Below, in pieces: positions 20,431-28,792 of a stretch of 64,000 bases of DNA. This DNA comes from Sulfurisphaera javensis (lineage in GTDB: Archaea; Thermoproteota; Thermoprotei_A; Sulfolobales; Sulfolobaceae), in NCBI RefSeq assembly GCF_041154675.1, contig NZ_AP031322.1, forward strand, positions 1 to 64,000. The letters run 5' to 3'. The translations under genes were made by a program, and so were the position numbers. The notes under the pieces were generated by a model. The model was not told the origin of the DNA. It saw only the letters and a list, made by a program, of their open reading frames with translations, and did no database searches. Positions within the stretch are counted from its first letter, which is position 1; the number at the start of each line of letters is the position of its first letter.

Positions 20431-20596
20431 GATTATCATTAGAGTACTTAAATACTTTAAATTTACCGAAAACGTTAATAGAAATTTTTTCGTAATCTTT
20501 CCTATATTTCTCCTCATCGATAATAATTGAAATGCCAAGAACAAATGGATTATTTTTCTCGTCAGGTTCTCCTGATTCATCAATGGCAATAATCAT
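20396..20596 (-). pseudogene. Truncated DUF3800 gene
   Basis: The 66 codons align throughout with the first part of the full-length DUF3800 protein at 40888-41556: MIIAIDESG, the central FGKFKV, then KYS and NPKPK/LPKPS. Similarity ends near residue 58, where the sequence joins the vapC remnant tail to tail at about 20426. The remaining roughly 155 residues are missing. DUF3800 proteins have an RNase H-like fold with the conserved DESG; their job is not established. A hairpin like the one before the intact copy lies 60 bases upstream. Confidence 0.8.
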
Positions 20597-20599
20597 TAA

Positions 20600-21227
20600 C
20601 GAGAATAAGTATTAGAATGTATTAAAGTTTTCACGAAAAAATCAATGACTTCATCCTGCCCGTAATCCCCGGGCAGTCCTCATATATTTATGTTAACTGT
20701 AACCTTAAAAACTATTCCTTTATCCTACCAAAGATCTTATATAACTCTTTTTCTGCTTTTTATTTCTCTCTTTAAATTCTCATAATACTGGATATCCAGC
20801 TTGTTATTCCATTCTTTTGTAAATTATGAAAAGGGAAAAAGCATTAAAGAACCTATGAATTAAAACATTTATACCACAAGAAAATTCTGATACTTATTGC
20901 ATTAGAATATTAAACAAAGAACGTAAGCGCTGCTAAATTCGCTTAGGAAATTTGCATATATCACCTCAGAATTTATCACTTACATCTTGAATAAGGTGTA
21001 AAAGTAAGGCTACAATGCTTTTGTGGAAACAGTTTCAACGGCATTAGAAGATAACACTGTTTGCACTATCATAAATAATTTGACTAAATTTGTATAAAAG
21101 AAGTGATATAGACTTTAATAAATTATTAAGTAGAGCTATTTAGTTACTTCTTCACTGTTTCACTTGTCAAATATACTGATAAATATATATATTTTAGTAA
21201 AACTAGTTTAACTATGGTGAAATCAGT
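20600..21227. other. Spacer with no recognisable gene
   Basis: Apart from the hairpin at 20656-20676 I see no open frame with coding character and no RNA gene here. The last 30 bases hold a TATA-like stretch (ATATATATATTTT) and a GGTGA Shine-Dalgarno-like motif for the antitoxin gene at 21228. Confidence 0.45.
20656..20676 (-). other. Hairpin upstream of truncated DUF3800 gene
   Basis: Stem CTGCCCG (20656-20662) pairs with CGGGCAG (20670-20676) around a 7-base loop. Read on the minus strand, with its flanks (GAGGA before, GATGAA after), it is the counterpart of the repeats at 40787-40853, with a compensatory T-A to C-G change in the stem. Confidence 0.6.
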
Positions 21228-21488
21228 TTGACGATTAAAGTCAATGTTGGTAAAAAAGGTATCATAATTATTCCTAAAAGTATAAGAGATCTTTTAAACA
21301 TAAAGGAAGGTGATTCATTACTTCTAAACGTTATTGATGGAAAAATAGTTTTAGAGAGGGAGAGAAAGATAAACTTAGAGGATCTAAAGAAGAAATTTGA
21401 AGAGCATGAGAAAAGAATTGCTTATGCTAAAAAACCAAGGTTAGGGGAATTAGAAAAAGTAGAATTAGAGGAGGAATTTGAAGGTTGA
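21228..21488 (+). CDS. vapB: AbrB-family antitoxin
   Basis: Antitoxin with an N-terminal SpoVT/AbrB swapped-hairpin DNA-binding domain (residues 1-48: VGKKGIIIIPKSIRDLLNIKEGD) and a charged C-terminal tail for toxin binding (86 aa). The start is TTG at 21228, supported by GGTGA eight bases upstream and because the nearby ATG at 21214 is out of frame. The stop overlaps the toxin start by four bases (TTGA). Such proteins usually repress their own operon. Confidence 0.85.
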   Translation: MTIKVNVGKKGIIIIPKSIRDLLNIKEGDSLLLNVIDGKIVLERERKINLEDLKKKFEEHEKRIAYAKKPRLGELEKVELEEEFEG

Positions 21489-21877
21489 TCTTTGTAGATG
21501 CAAATTTCTTAATATACTTAAACTTAGGTATTAAAGAGGCGAAGGATTATTATTTTAGATTACTAGAAAACGAAAGCTTAACACTAGATCCTTTAGTTCT
21601 TGATGAGGTAATATATGTTTCAAAAAAGAAGTATAATGTAAAGTTCGAAGACACATTAACCTTCATTGACGAATTAGTTTTACCTTATGTTACAGTGTTT
21701 CCGATTACTGAGGGAGAATATGAAAAAGCAAAGAGATTCATGATAGAATACGCAATTCCACCTTCAGATTCCCTTCATGTAGCAGTAATGTTGAATAACT
21801 CCATTAAGAAGATTTTATCAGAAGATAAAGATTTTGACAAAATCAAAGAAATTGAAAGAATTTGGATTACTTATTAA
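21485..21877 (+). CDS. vapC: VapC-type PIN-domain ribonuclease toxin
   Basis: PIN-domain endoribonuclease toxin (130 aa, normal length). Acidic active-site residues are visible: IFVDANFLIYL (Asp5), a Glu in VLDEVIYV, PPSDSLHVAVM and the final SEDKDFDKI. It starts at a TTG coupled to the AbrB antitoxin stop. Together they form the only apparently intact toxin-antitoxin pair in this decayed region. Confidence 0.88.
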   Translation: MIFVDANFLIYLNLGIKEAKDYYFRLLENESLTLDPLVLDEVIYVSKKKYNVKFEDTLTFIDELVLPYVTVFPITEGEYEKAKRFMIEYAIPPSDSLHVAVMLNNSIKKILSEDKDFDKIKEIERIWITY

Positions 21878-22280
21878 GGATTGAAAATCCTTGATTTATT
21901 GAATTACCCAGCTCTTACTTAAATAAAAGCATAATATTCTCATCTTGTGATTTTTTGCTTCTTAGTAATGATCCATTAGATCACTAAGACTGTGTGATTA
22001 TAAAGGGTCTAGTAACTATCAAGCTGTAAAATCATTAGCTCTTATAGCGGATTAAAACGTTACTCTTTCAAGGTCTTTATACTAATGGAGTCTTTAATCA
22101 TAGTACTAAGGCTTCCAGTAATTGCTAATGTGAGTACGAGAGAAGTATTCATCAAATATGACTTCCTTAACTCACTAGGAGTTAAAAAATAATCACAAAT
22201 CTTTACTTATAAAAAACTAAACAGTAAAAATTTTGTTTTTCAATAAAAATGCTTATAATAACATGATGAAAAATTAACAT
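21878..22280. other. Spacer with possible gene remnant
   Basis: Mostly non-coding. A 36-codon frame from an ATG near 22086 to TAA at about 22195 (ending STREVFIKYDFLNSLGVKK) looks like the tail of a larger protein whose beginning is gone; I cannot name it. The final 60 bases before 22281 are AT-rich and may hold the promoter of the truncated transporter gene. Confidence 0.35.
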
Positions 22281-22727
22281 ATGAAATCATTGTTAGAAGT
22301 AAGTAGGGAAAAGAGAATAATAAGGATATTACCAATCCTATTTTTCTTATATTTCATAAATTTCCTTGATAGAGTAAACATCTCATATGCAATTGACGCA
22401 GGAACGTTTCAATATTTAGGAGTTGCAAAGAATCAAGTAGGAATAATAGCTTCCTTTGCTTCCTCATTATTCTTTGTAGGTTATTTTATTCCTCAGATAT
22501 TCTCTAATTTAGGAATAAATAAATACGGTGTAAGAAAAGTCTTTTTGATCACTTTTATAGCTTGGGGAATAATCACAATTCTAACTGGTTTTGTCACTGC
22601 TGTTATTCAAGTTGAAGTCTTAAGATTCTTACTTGGAGTTGCTGAAGGACCATTTTATGCTGGAGTTATATTTTACAAAAATGTGGACAGAAAGCCTTTG
22701 GATGGGGATGAATGTCACAAAACTTAA
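22281..22727 (+). pseudogene. Truncated MFS transporter gene
   Basis: The first about 131 residues are a typical major facilitator N-terminal part with four hydrophobic segments ([32 protein letters not shown]), in the style of anion/metabolite:H+ symporters. After FYAGVIFY (about 22676) the frame runs into unrelated sequence ([12 protein letters not shown]...) that matches a repeat also found at 38343-38367, and stops. About two thirds of the usual 12-helix protein is missing. Confidence 0.8.
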
Positions 22728-22735
22728 ATAGTAAT
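22674..22735 (+). mobile_element. Possible IS200/IS605-type element end
   Basis: At the point where the MFS gene breaks, 24 bases (TACAAAAA-TGTGGACAGAAAGCCT) match 38343-38367 with one substitution and one gap. The GAAAGCCT-plus-GGGG pattern resembles the 3' ends of tnpB-carrying IS605/IS1341-type elements. No tnpA or tnpB remains. The family assignment is from recalled pattern, not a search. Confidence 0.35.
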
Positions 22736-22762
22736 ACTAGTTAAAAACCATTATGGCTAAGG

Positions 22763-22848
22763 CTCCAGAGCCAACTGTCCGCGAGGACAGTTCTATCGAG
22801 GAGGAAATCGTGAGTATTAAAATGAAGATTTCCTCCTCGGCTCTGGAG
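22763..22848. ncRNA. Three-way-junction inverted repeat / candidate structured RNA
   Basis: Three perfect stems nest in 86 bases. The outer stem pairs CTCCAGAGC (22763-22771) with 22840-22848. Hairpin A pairs AACTGTCC (22773-22780) with 22785-22792 around a GCGA tetraloop. Hairpin B pairs CGAGGAGGAAATC (22797-22809) with 22827-22839 around 17 bases. GCGA is a GNRA loop, which favours RNA. It lies between two gene fragments; it may be a small RNA or the core of a palindromic mobile element. Strand is unknown, but a GNRA loop appears on the plus strand. Confidence 0.5.
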
Positions 22849-23264
22849 AGTGGAGAAATCTAGCTACTTTCGGTTCAATGGATGAAGTGAGACACACACA
22901 AGTACAGTTATTGCTATCACATGATAATATATCGGTAAGTCCAAAATTTGCTTTTGCACATAAACTGTTTTGGACTGATAGATGGTTACCGATAGCCGCA
23001 AGATCATTCTTCAACGATACAATAACTGGAACTACAGCAACAGAATTTGCATTATTAACTACTTTTGCATTTGAAACTGGCTTCACAAACTTGCAATTTG
23101 TAGCTTTTGTAGCAATGGCCAATAAATCAAATGATTTTGTATTTTCTACTGCTATACAAAGTATTCAAACAGATGAGTCAAGACATGCTCAAATCGGACA
23201 TCCAGTGTTAAAGACATTTGCAGATATTACTAAATTGTCTGAGGAAATGAAAAAGAAGGTATAA
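22849..23264 (+). pseudogene. Fragment of a toluene-monooxygenase-type diiron hydroxylase large subunit
   Basis: An internal piece of about 137 residues of a TmoA-like alpha subunit of soluble diiron monooxygenases. It retains the metal-ligand motifs MDEVRHTQ (Glu and His), the middle Glu in FETGFTN, and DESRHAQIGH. It lacks the N-terminal about 100 residues with the first ligand Glu and the C-terminal half. The open frame begins directly at the right edge of the inverted repeat, so the junction is a rearrangement breakpoint. No other monooxygenase component is nearby. Confidence 0.75.
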
Positions 23265-23451
23265 GATTTTTTAACGTAATTTTTTCTTTTATTGTATATC
23301 TTTTTCATACATCTTTAGTATCGAGCCATTCAAGTTTCCTTTGCGAATTGAATTCTAGTTTCTCCATTTCTTATAATTCAATGTAGAATTAATTCAGTAG
23401 AACCGTCTAAATCGTGAAAGAAACGATAGACATATGGATATTATTCCATCC

Positions 23452-23943
23452 TCACAAAAAATTATCCAAAATATTATAGTTTTGAGCAATAGCCCAGACA
23501 ATCTGAAGTCTATATGGAGTGTGATACTTACTAAACCTCCACCAAGGAATTAAACGACTCCACCAGATTATTAGTAAAGAGAAAACGCTGAAGTTCTTGA
23601 GGCAGAGAGAGGAACGAGAGAGACCCCGTTCCACAAGTCCCTTAACCTTATCCGAGAACTCAGTGAGCAGACCAGAGACGAGAAGGTCAACCTCATCCCT
23701 CCCACTACGATCCAAGCGTCTCTTAACGTGGTTAAGACAAAGCTGTCTTCTCGCATTTATACCCGAGAGCTCGAGTGCCGAGTGCACCGACTTAATCATA
23801 TCCGCAACCACGAACATGAAGTTGAACCTCTTCCACACCTTGGCCAGCAGTCTCCAGTAACCCTTGATACCCTCCTTATATAAGTATGCAAAATTTTTGA
23901 CCGAAAGATTTATTACTGAACGCTCCTGGAACCAAAGACTCAC
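23452..23943 (-). pseudogene. Transposase remnant
   Basis: The 163-codon frame contains KVWKRFNFMFVVADMIKSVH and ARRQLCLNHVKRRLDR, which looks like the core of a DDE-type insertion-sequence transposase (Asp in VVAD, then the CxxHxxRR block). Its start (SVINLSVKNFAYLY) matches a second remnant at 46203-46248 with 41 of 46 bases identical. The local DNA is richer in GC than its neighbours, consistent with mobile DNA. I cannot fix the IS family. It is too short for an active enzyme. Confidence 0.55.
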
Positions 23944-24044
23944 ACTTGAAATACTCCTTCAAAAAACAGGGCTCAGAAATCAGCTTACATCTTTCTATCT
24001 TAACTTGACACTAGTAGAAAGGTTTAATAATTATATAATTACAT

Positions 24045-24274
24045 GTGAACCACACAACGATAAGTATTAACAAAGAAACTAAGGACAAACTTGAAAGATT
24101 AAGGAGAAGAATGGAGAAAGAAAGGGTAAACCGCTTACCTGGGATGAATTCTTTGAATACTTAATAAGGGAAAAAGAAGTTCAAAGAGATTTAAGATTAA
24201 GTGAGGAAGAAGCCAACATTTTGTTAAAGTTGACTGAAGAAGGTAGGAGGAGTTGGAAAATAAGAAATGCTTAG
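24045..24274 (+). pseudogene. vapB: Frameshifted VapB antitoxin gene
   Basis: From a GTG at 24045 the frame reads MNHTTISINKETKDKLERL and continues to about 24124, where one lost base shifts it. The next frame continues GKPLTWDEFFEYLIREKEVQ...KIRNA to TAG at 24272-24274. This is a typical about 76-residue archaeal VapB. A remnant vapC follows directly. Confidence 0.65.
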
Positions 24275-24634
24275 ATACTGATGCCTTAATTTACAAAAAA
24301 GGGTAAAGGAGAAGTTTCAAGGAAGTTACATAACATGCATAACCTTATTCGATTTTTAAGAGGAATTGCTTATTTAGGAAAGGACGTTGAGGAGTTCAAG
24401 GAAGATATTGAAGATTATTTCAACGTCATTTGCTTAGATAATGATTCAATAAAGTTAAGTTCAAAAATTTATGCAAGTCTAAGGGAAAAAGGAGAGTTAA
24501 TAGATGATCCAGATTTGCTTATAGGAAGTATTTGCATTTCAAATAATTTGACACTAATTACTAATAATTTAAGCCATTTTGAAAGACTTAAGACTTACGG
24601 ATTAAAAATAGTAAAGGCTGATGAAATAATCTAA
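24268..24634 (+). pseudogene. vapC: Frameshifted VapC toxin gene
   Basis: PIN-domain pieces are spread over three frames. LDTDALIYKKG ends at TAA, YITCITLFDF is in another frame, and the last 99 codons from 24335 give FLRGIAYLGKDVEEF... and DDPDLLIGSICISNNLTLITNN. At least two frameshifts (one at a T5 run near 24347) and a stop separate them. All four acidic active-site regions are still recognisable, so decay is recent. Confidence 0.7.
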
Positions 24635-24815
24635 TCATTTGAAAGAAGAAAACTCATTCTCAGCTCTATTGAATATCGCCCTCCAGAACAGTTAGTTTCT
24701 CATTCCATAATTTTATGCATTATCTGTAACCTAGAGAGTTTGCCGAATTTAATTTTGTTTTTCTCTTCTTCAATATTACCATCTTCATGGTATTATTAAA
24801 GCTATATTTTTATTC

Positions 24816-24885
24816 GAAAGTTTAAACTAATACTTTCATCATTCTCTCTTCTGGCTTATTTCACTTTCATTGCAATATTAATAGC
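24816..24885 (+). promoter_or_regulatory. Probable DNA-damage-responsive promoter of the dpo2 operon
   Basis: The ANTTTC hexamer, described as the DNA-damage response element in Sulfolobus islandicus, occurs as ACTTTC at 24832-24837 and 24863-24868 and inverted (GAAAGT) at 24816-24821. A TATA-like TTATTT (24856-24861) is centred about 28 bases before the GTG at 24886, so the mRNA should be leaderless. The hexamers and operon content agree with damage induction; the sequence alone does not show regulation. Confidence 0.6.
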
Positions 24886-25122
24886 GTGGGAAGAACACAA
24901 CCATCATTCACTAAAGCAGTTGATTCACAATTAGAGACTTTAAGTAGAATAGCCTCACGTTTACACTCTTATCAATTTGAAAAGTTATTGGAAAAAGCTA
25001 AAGAGAAAGTTAGATATCTTCAGAGTGCTTCCTATGACGAGTTCATTAATCCTTACGATTTAGTAATTCTAGCTATGATTATTACACTAGCTGAGGAGTG
25101 TGAGAAAAATGTACGTTCTTGA
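24886..25122 (+). CDS. Small conserved protein of the dpo2 operon
   Basis: Helical 78-residue protein starting at GTG 24886. No known motif; it has the look of a helical adaptor (QLETLSRIASRLHSYQFEKLLEKAK shown only in part). It matches in size and position the small gene that precedes dpo2 in Saccharolobus. Its stop overlaps the polymerase start region by 14-23 bases, so the two are coupled. Probably a polymerase partner or regulator; function unproven. Confidence 0.8.
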   Translation: MGRTQPSFTKAVDSQLETLSRIASRLHSYQFEKLLEKAKEKVRYLQSASYDEFINPYDLVILAMIITLAEECEKNVRS

Positions 25123-26764
25123 TGCCTATCCAGAAAGGGGAGGAGTTAGAATACTGCTAAACGACTTTGAAAAGGAGTTCATAAAAACAACTTTCCCAGT
25201 TTATGCGATTACAGATAATCCAGATATCGTACTTCAACATCCAGAAGTTAAATATTACGAGGAAGAAAAGTGGAGAACTTTAGATGGTAAAGAAGTTATA
25301 TTATACCGTTTTGAGGTTGAGAGTTTTAACGCTTATTATTACATGAGGAAAAGGTTAAACGTAGTTAATGAATTACCAACTGTCCTTTCACAAACACTTT
25401 ATAAGCTAGGAATTAGACCATTCTCTGAACTTTATGACACTTCTTATACACTCAATTTCCCTAAAATTAAAGTTGCTACTATTCGTCATTTAAGGTGGTA
25501 TGATGGTTGTGATAATTGTTATGAAGTTGAAATTAACGGTAAAGTAGAGAGGTATTACTCATTCCCAGATATTGAGGCAGATGTTATTGAGTGTTATGGC
25601 TTTCCTTGTAACAAAGTAAAGGCTCAAGTTAAGATTGATGGAAGTAAGAAAAGGTCACCAGTAGGAATTCGTGGATTAATTGAATGGTCTTACATAACTA
25701 GAACTCCTTTACATGAAATTGCATATGAAACTATTGGAAAAGCTTTGACAACTAATGAGGCTTGGGTTGCTCTTCAGAGGAAGATTATAATTCCTAAAGT
25801 AGTGCCTAGAGTGGAGAAACTGAGAAGATTGGAAGACATAATGATTGCTGACAAAGGTGGGCTTGTTTTATTCCCTAAACTTGGCTGTTTTAATAACGTT
25901 TATCAAGTTGACTTTAAGTCAATGTATCCCTCTCTCATTATAAAATACAATATTTCAGCAGAAACAATTGATGCTTGTGATGATATAAAGACTGAGCTTC
26001 ATTCAATTTGTCTTAAGGAAAAGGGAATAGTACCAGAAGCATTAAGTTGGTTAGTTAAGAGGAAAGAAGATTTAAAGAAGGTTGATGAGGAAAGGGCTGA
26101 AGCAATAAAATGGATTTTAGTTGCGTCTTTTGGTTATTTAGGCTATAGGAATTCAAGGTTTGGAAAGATTGAGGCTTATGAAATGGTAACATACTTTGCG
26201 AGAAAAACGCTAAGGAAAGCAATTGAAATAGCTGAGAAATTAGGTTATGAAGTACTTCACGGAATAATTGATTCTTTAGTTATTCATGGTGATGGAATTA
26301 AGTTCGTGGAAGAAGTTGAAAAAGAAACTGGATTACGTTTAGATTACAAAAGACTTGATTGGATAATATTTACTAAGACTAGGAAGGACACCCCTTATCC
26401 AATGAGATATATAGGGAGAAGGGAAGACGGAGAAATTATTGCTAAAGGATTAATAAGATCTAATATGCCAAATTTAGTCAAGGATTTCCTTTCCTCCTTT
26501 CTAGATATTTTATCTGAGAAGAGAAATTGCGAGGAAGTAAAGAATTCTCGCGGAGAAATAAAAAAGGTGTATGAGGAGTTTGAAAGAAAACTATTTTATG
26601 GTGAACCAAAGGATTACATTATTTGGATAAAGGACAAGCCTTATGTAAGAGGTTTAAAAGGATTTTATGAGGCTGAAGATAGTTTGAAAGATAAGGATGT
26701 TTTTTATTATAAGTCATATTTAGATAGATTATATAATGACGTAATGGAGATGATAGCATGTTAA
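25100..26764 (+). CDS. dpo2: B-family DNA polymerase PolB2 (Dpo2)
   Basis: Crenarchaeal PolB2 (554 aa from GTG 25100; the ATG at 25109 is the likelier start). It lacks the N-terminal exonuclease half of replicative PolB1. Motif A is intact (VDFKSMYPSL, Asp271), motif B is diverged (KWILVASFGYLGYR instead of KxxxNSxYG), and motif C reads GIIDSLVIHG (Asp391), with the second catalytic Asp of DTD replaced. This divergence is known for the PolB2 group, once called inactivated, yet S. islandicus Dpo2 is implicated in damage tolerance. It sits between its two usual partners in a probable damage-induced operon. Confidence 0.93.
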   Translation: MRKMYVLDAYPERGGVRILLNDFEKEFIKTTFPVYAITDNPDIVLQHPEVKYYEEEKWRTLDGKEVILYRFEVESFNAYYYMRKRLNVVNELPTVLSQTLYKLGIRPFSELYDTSYTLNFPKIKVATIRHLRWYDGCDNCYEVEINGKVERYYSFPDIEADVIECYGFPCNKVKAQVKIDGSKKRSPVGIRGLIEWSYITRTPLHEIAYETIGKALTTNEAWVALQRKIIIPKVVPRVEKLRRLEDIMIADKGGLVLFPKLGCFNNVYQVDFKSMYPSLIIKYNISAETIDACDDIKTELHSICLKEKGIVPEALSWLVKRKEDLKKVDEERAEAIKWILVASFGYLGYRNSRFGKIEAYEMVTYFARKTLRKAIEIAEKLGYEVLHGIIDSLVIHGDGIKFVEEVEKETGLRLDYKRLDWIIFTKTRKDTPYPMRYIGRREDGEIIAKGLIRSNMPNLVKDFLSSFLDILSEKRNCEEVKNSRGEIKKVYEEFERKLFYGEPKDYIIWIKDKPYVRGLKGFYEAEDSLKDKDVFYYKSYLDRLYNDVMEMIAC

Positions 26765-27336
26765 GGACTGGTTTTTCTTACCTAGATAAACTTATTCAAA
26801 AAGACGAGATTGTTGAGTTTTATTCAGAGGATGATGATTTGCTTAAGAGCTTTTATCATAGGGTTATAGCTTTATCCTCACCAATACATGTAGTTATAGT
26901 TTCTGAAAGAGGAGGTTTAGATCCTTACCTAGTTAAGAGATTCCAGGATGTTTTTGATATTCATGAGGAAGTTTATATAAGGAGAGCTTTTAAGGCTGAA
27001 GATGTTGTTCCGACAATTGAAAGTATGGGTGATGAGGATTTGATAATTATTGACCCTTATCATCATAAGAAGTTATATACTGAAATTGCATCAGCTATAA
27101 AGAAAAGAAAGGGAAGAACTTTCACGTTCAGTTTTACTAATAGAGAGTTACATGGTTCAATATTTGGCTTGCATATTGCTCATTCTTTAATAAAGCTAGA
27201 AAAAGGGAGAAGGGGGTTTAGATTCGTGATTAAGAAAAGTGTGATTATTAGAGAAATCGAAATACCAGAAAGTATATGGTCTCTTTATGGTAAAGTTGAT
27301 GAGGATGAGGGGCTATTAAAGTGGGTAATACAGTAA
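26758..27336 (+). CDS. RadA-like protein of the dpo2 operon, lacking Walker A
   Basis: Protein of 192 residues overlapping the polymerase stop by 7 bases. The layout (TGFSYLDKLI start, a Walker B-like DLIIIDPYHH strand, FTFSFTNRELHGSIFGLHIAHSLIKL) resembles the RecA/RadA core. There is no GxxxxGK[ST], so it should not bind ATP in the standard way. It equals the third gene of the Saccharolobus dpo2 operon in position. Likely an accessory factor for damage synthesis; inferred from context. Confidence 0.75.
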   Translation: MLRTGFSYLDKLIQKDEIVEFYSEDDDLLKSFYHRVIALSSPIHVVIVSERGGLDPYLVKRFQDVFDIHEEVYIRRAFKAEDVVPTIESMGDEDLIIIDPYHHKKLYTEIASAIKKRKGRTFTFSFTNRELHGSIFGLHIAHSLIKLEKGRRGFRFVIKKSVIIREIEIPESIWSLYGKVDEDEGLLKWVIQ

Positions 27337-27389
27337 TAGTTGATAAAGCATATATGTTCTCGCAATATGTCCAACAATATTTTTACTAA

Positions 27390-28541
27390 TTAATATATAG
27401 CCTTTATGATAGCTTCAATCTCTTTATCAGAATAAATTTTAATCCACGTTACTGGATTGTCAATTACGTTAATTCCTTTTTTAAGCTTCATCTTATCTAT
27501 AATTTCATCATAAATGTTAATCTTCATCAATAACTCAGCTTCATCTGTTAATCCAATTATTAACCTCTTTGCATAAGGTACGTAATACCACTTACTTTCT
27601 TTACCTTTAAATTTACCTCGTAATTCACCATAGCTTCTTGGATCAAAAATAGATAAAGGAACTTCTTCTACCCAAATTTCATGAGCGTATCCTTCCTTAT
27701 TCTTTTCTTGCTCAACAGTATAAGTATCTCTAAACGAAACAAAGAATAGTTTAGGCTTACCATCTGGCTCAGTCGTATAATGAGGATGACCAACCTGAAC
27801 AAAAGTATCATCTATTCCTAGGAGAGGCATTAGTGAACCTTGAAGAATAGCAAACTTATCTAAGTCTTCAATTCCAATAATTTCATCTAATGATGGTCCA
27901 ATAAAAGTCTGTAACATCCATTTAGATAAAGTATTCATTTCAACAAAAACTTGTAATCTAGGAATCAAAGTTAAATCAAGAACATCATTAGCTCTAGACC
28001 AAACGCCAAACTCACCGAAACTCTGCACTGTAACTTTCTCTAAATCATAAATATTCATAATCCTATAAAGCTCAATGCCAGAAGAATCAGAATTTGGAGA
28101 AACCGCAATAGCATCATGCATATATCTATAAGCACCAGTAGGTCTAATAGGTAAACCAGAATCCTTTTTTAAATCTTTCATGAGAATCTTATAACCTTTT
28201 AACTTCCATTCAGGGTCAAAAATGAAAAGATATGCATTATCACCATGAGTTGAAGTTATATAATATTCATCCCTCGTTTCATTGTAAAATCCCCTAACAG
28301 CATTATTTGTGTAATTTGCATCAACTGGAAAATTATAAGGCAAAATTTTTACAGCTCGAGAAAGATCAACGTTTAAACTTCTGTCAATAGGAGCCACATA
28401 ACCTTCTCTTTTTATACCATTTCGATCACTCCAACCGGTAAATAATAACCAATGTTTATCCCTCTTTATATCATATAAAATGTAAGGAGTACCTACACCG
28501 TAAAATTGAGTTCTTTGAGGAAGAAGAACTGGTTTTATCAT
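27390..28541 (-). CDS. Predicted beta-propeller protein, possibly glycosidase-like
   Basis: Soluble 383-residue protein rich in beta strands with aromatic repeats (GVGTPYILYD, KHWLLFTGWS, RGFYNETRDEYYI, PDGKPKLFFVSF). This is the pattern of five-bladed propellers such as GH43/GH130-type enzymes, but I cannot identify catalytic residues with confidence. No signal peptide. It stands alone, convergent to the dpo2 operon with a 53-base gap. The function is open. Confidence 0.6.
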   Translation of the reverse strand: MIKPVLLPQRTQFYGVGTPYILYDIKRDKHWLLFTGWSDRNGIKREGYVAPIDRSLNVDLSRAVKILPYNFPVDANYTNNAVRGFYNETRDEYYITSTHGDNAYLFIFDPEWKLKGYKILMKDLKKDSGLPIRPTGAYRYMHDAIAVSPNSDSSGIELYRIMNIYDLEKVTVQSFGEFGVWSRANDVLDLTLIPRLQVFVEMNTLSKWMLQTFIGPSLDEIIGIEDLDKFAILQGSLMPLLGIDDTFVQVGHPHYTTEPDGKPKLFFVSFRDTYTVEQEKNKEGYAHEIWVEEVPLSIFDPRSYGELRGKFKGKESKWYYVPYAKRLIIGLTDEAELLMKINIYDEIIDKMKLKKGINVIDNPVTWIKIYSDKEIEAIIKAIY

Positions 28542-28792
28542 AATTTAATCTTGAAATAGATAATATTAAGTTTTAGGTACAATAAGGAACGCAGAGCTTA
28601 TGTTCTAAAATTATACATTTTTAATGTATAATCTATGAATAATAATTTCTTAAAGATAATTAATTTTGTAAAAATTAGTGAGATACTAAATTTTGAACTT
28701 TAACACTCCTTTCATGAACGTAAGAAGATGTTAATTATCTTTATTAACGTCGTTAGCCTTGTTATTGAATTCCTATTTAGACATCAAAAACC

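Noticed and set aside
23597-24070. Two plus-strand frames opposite the transposase remnant
   Set aside because: They mirror the antisense of the transposase-like frame, whose translation is the one with recognisable motifs.
25100-26764. Reading the polymerase as a degraded PolB1
   Set aside because: Length, lack of the exonuclease half, DSL motif and both operon neighbours fit the PolB2 group, so it is an intact member and not a broken replicase.
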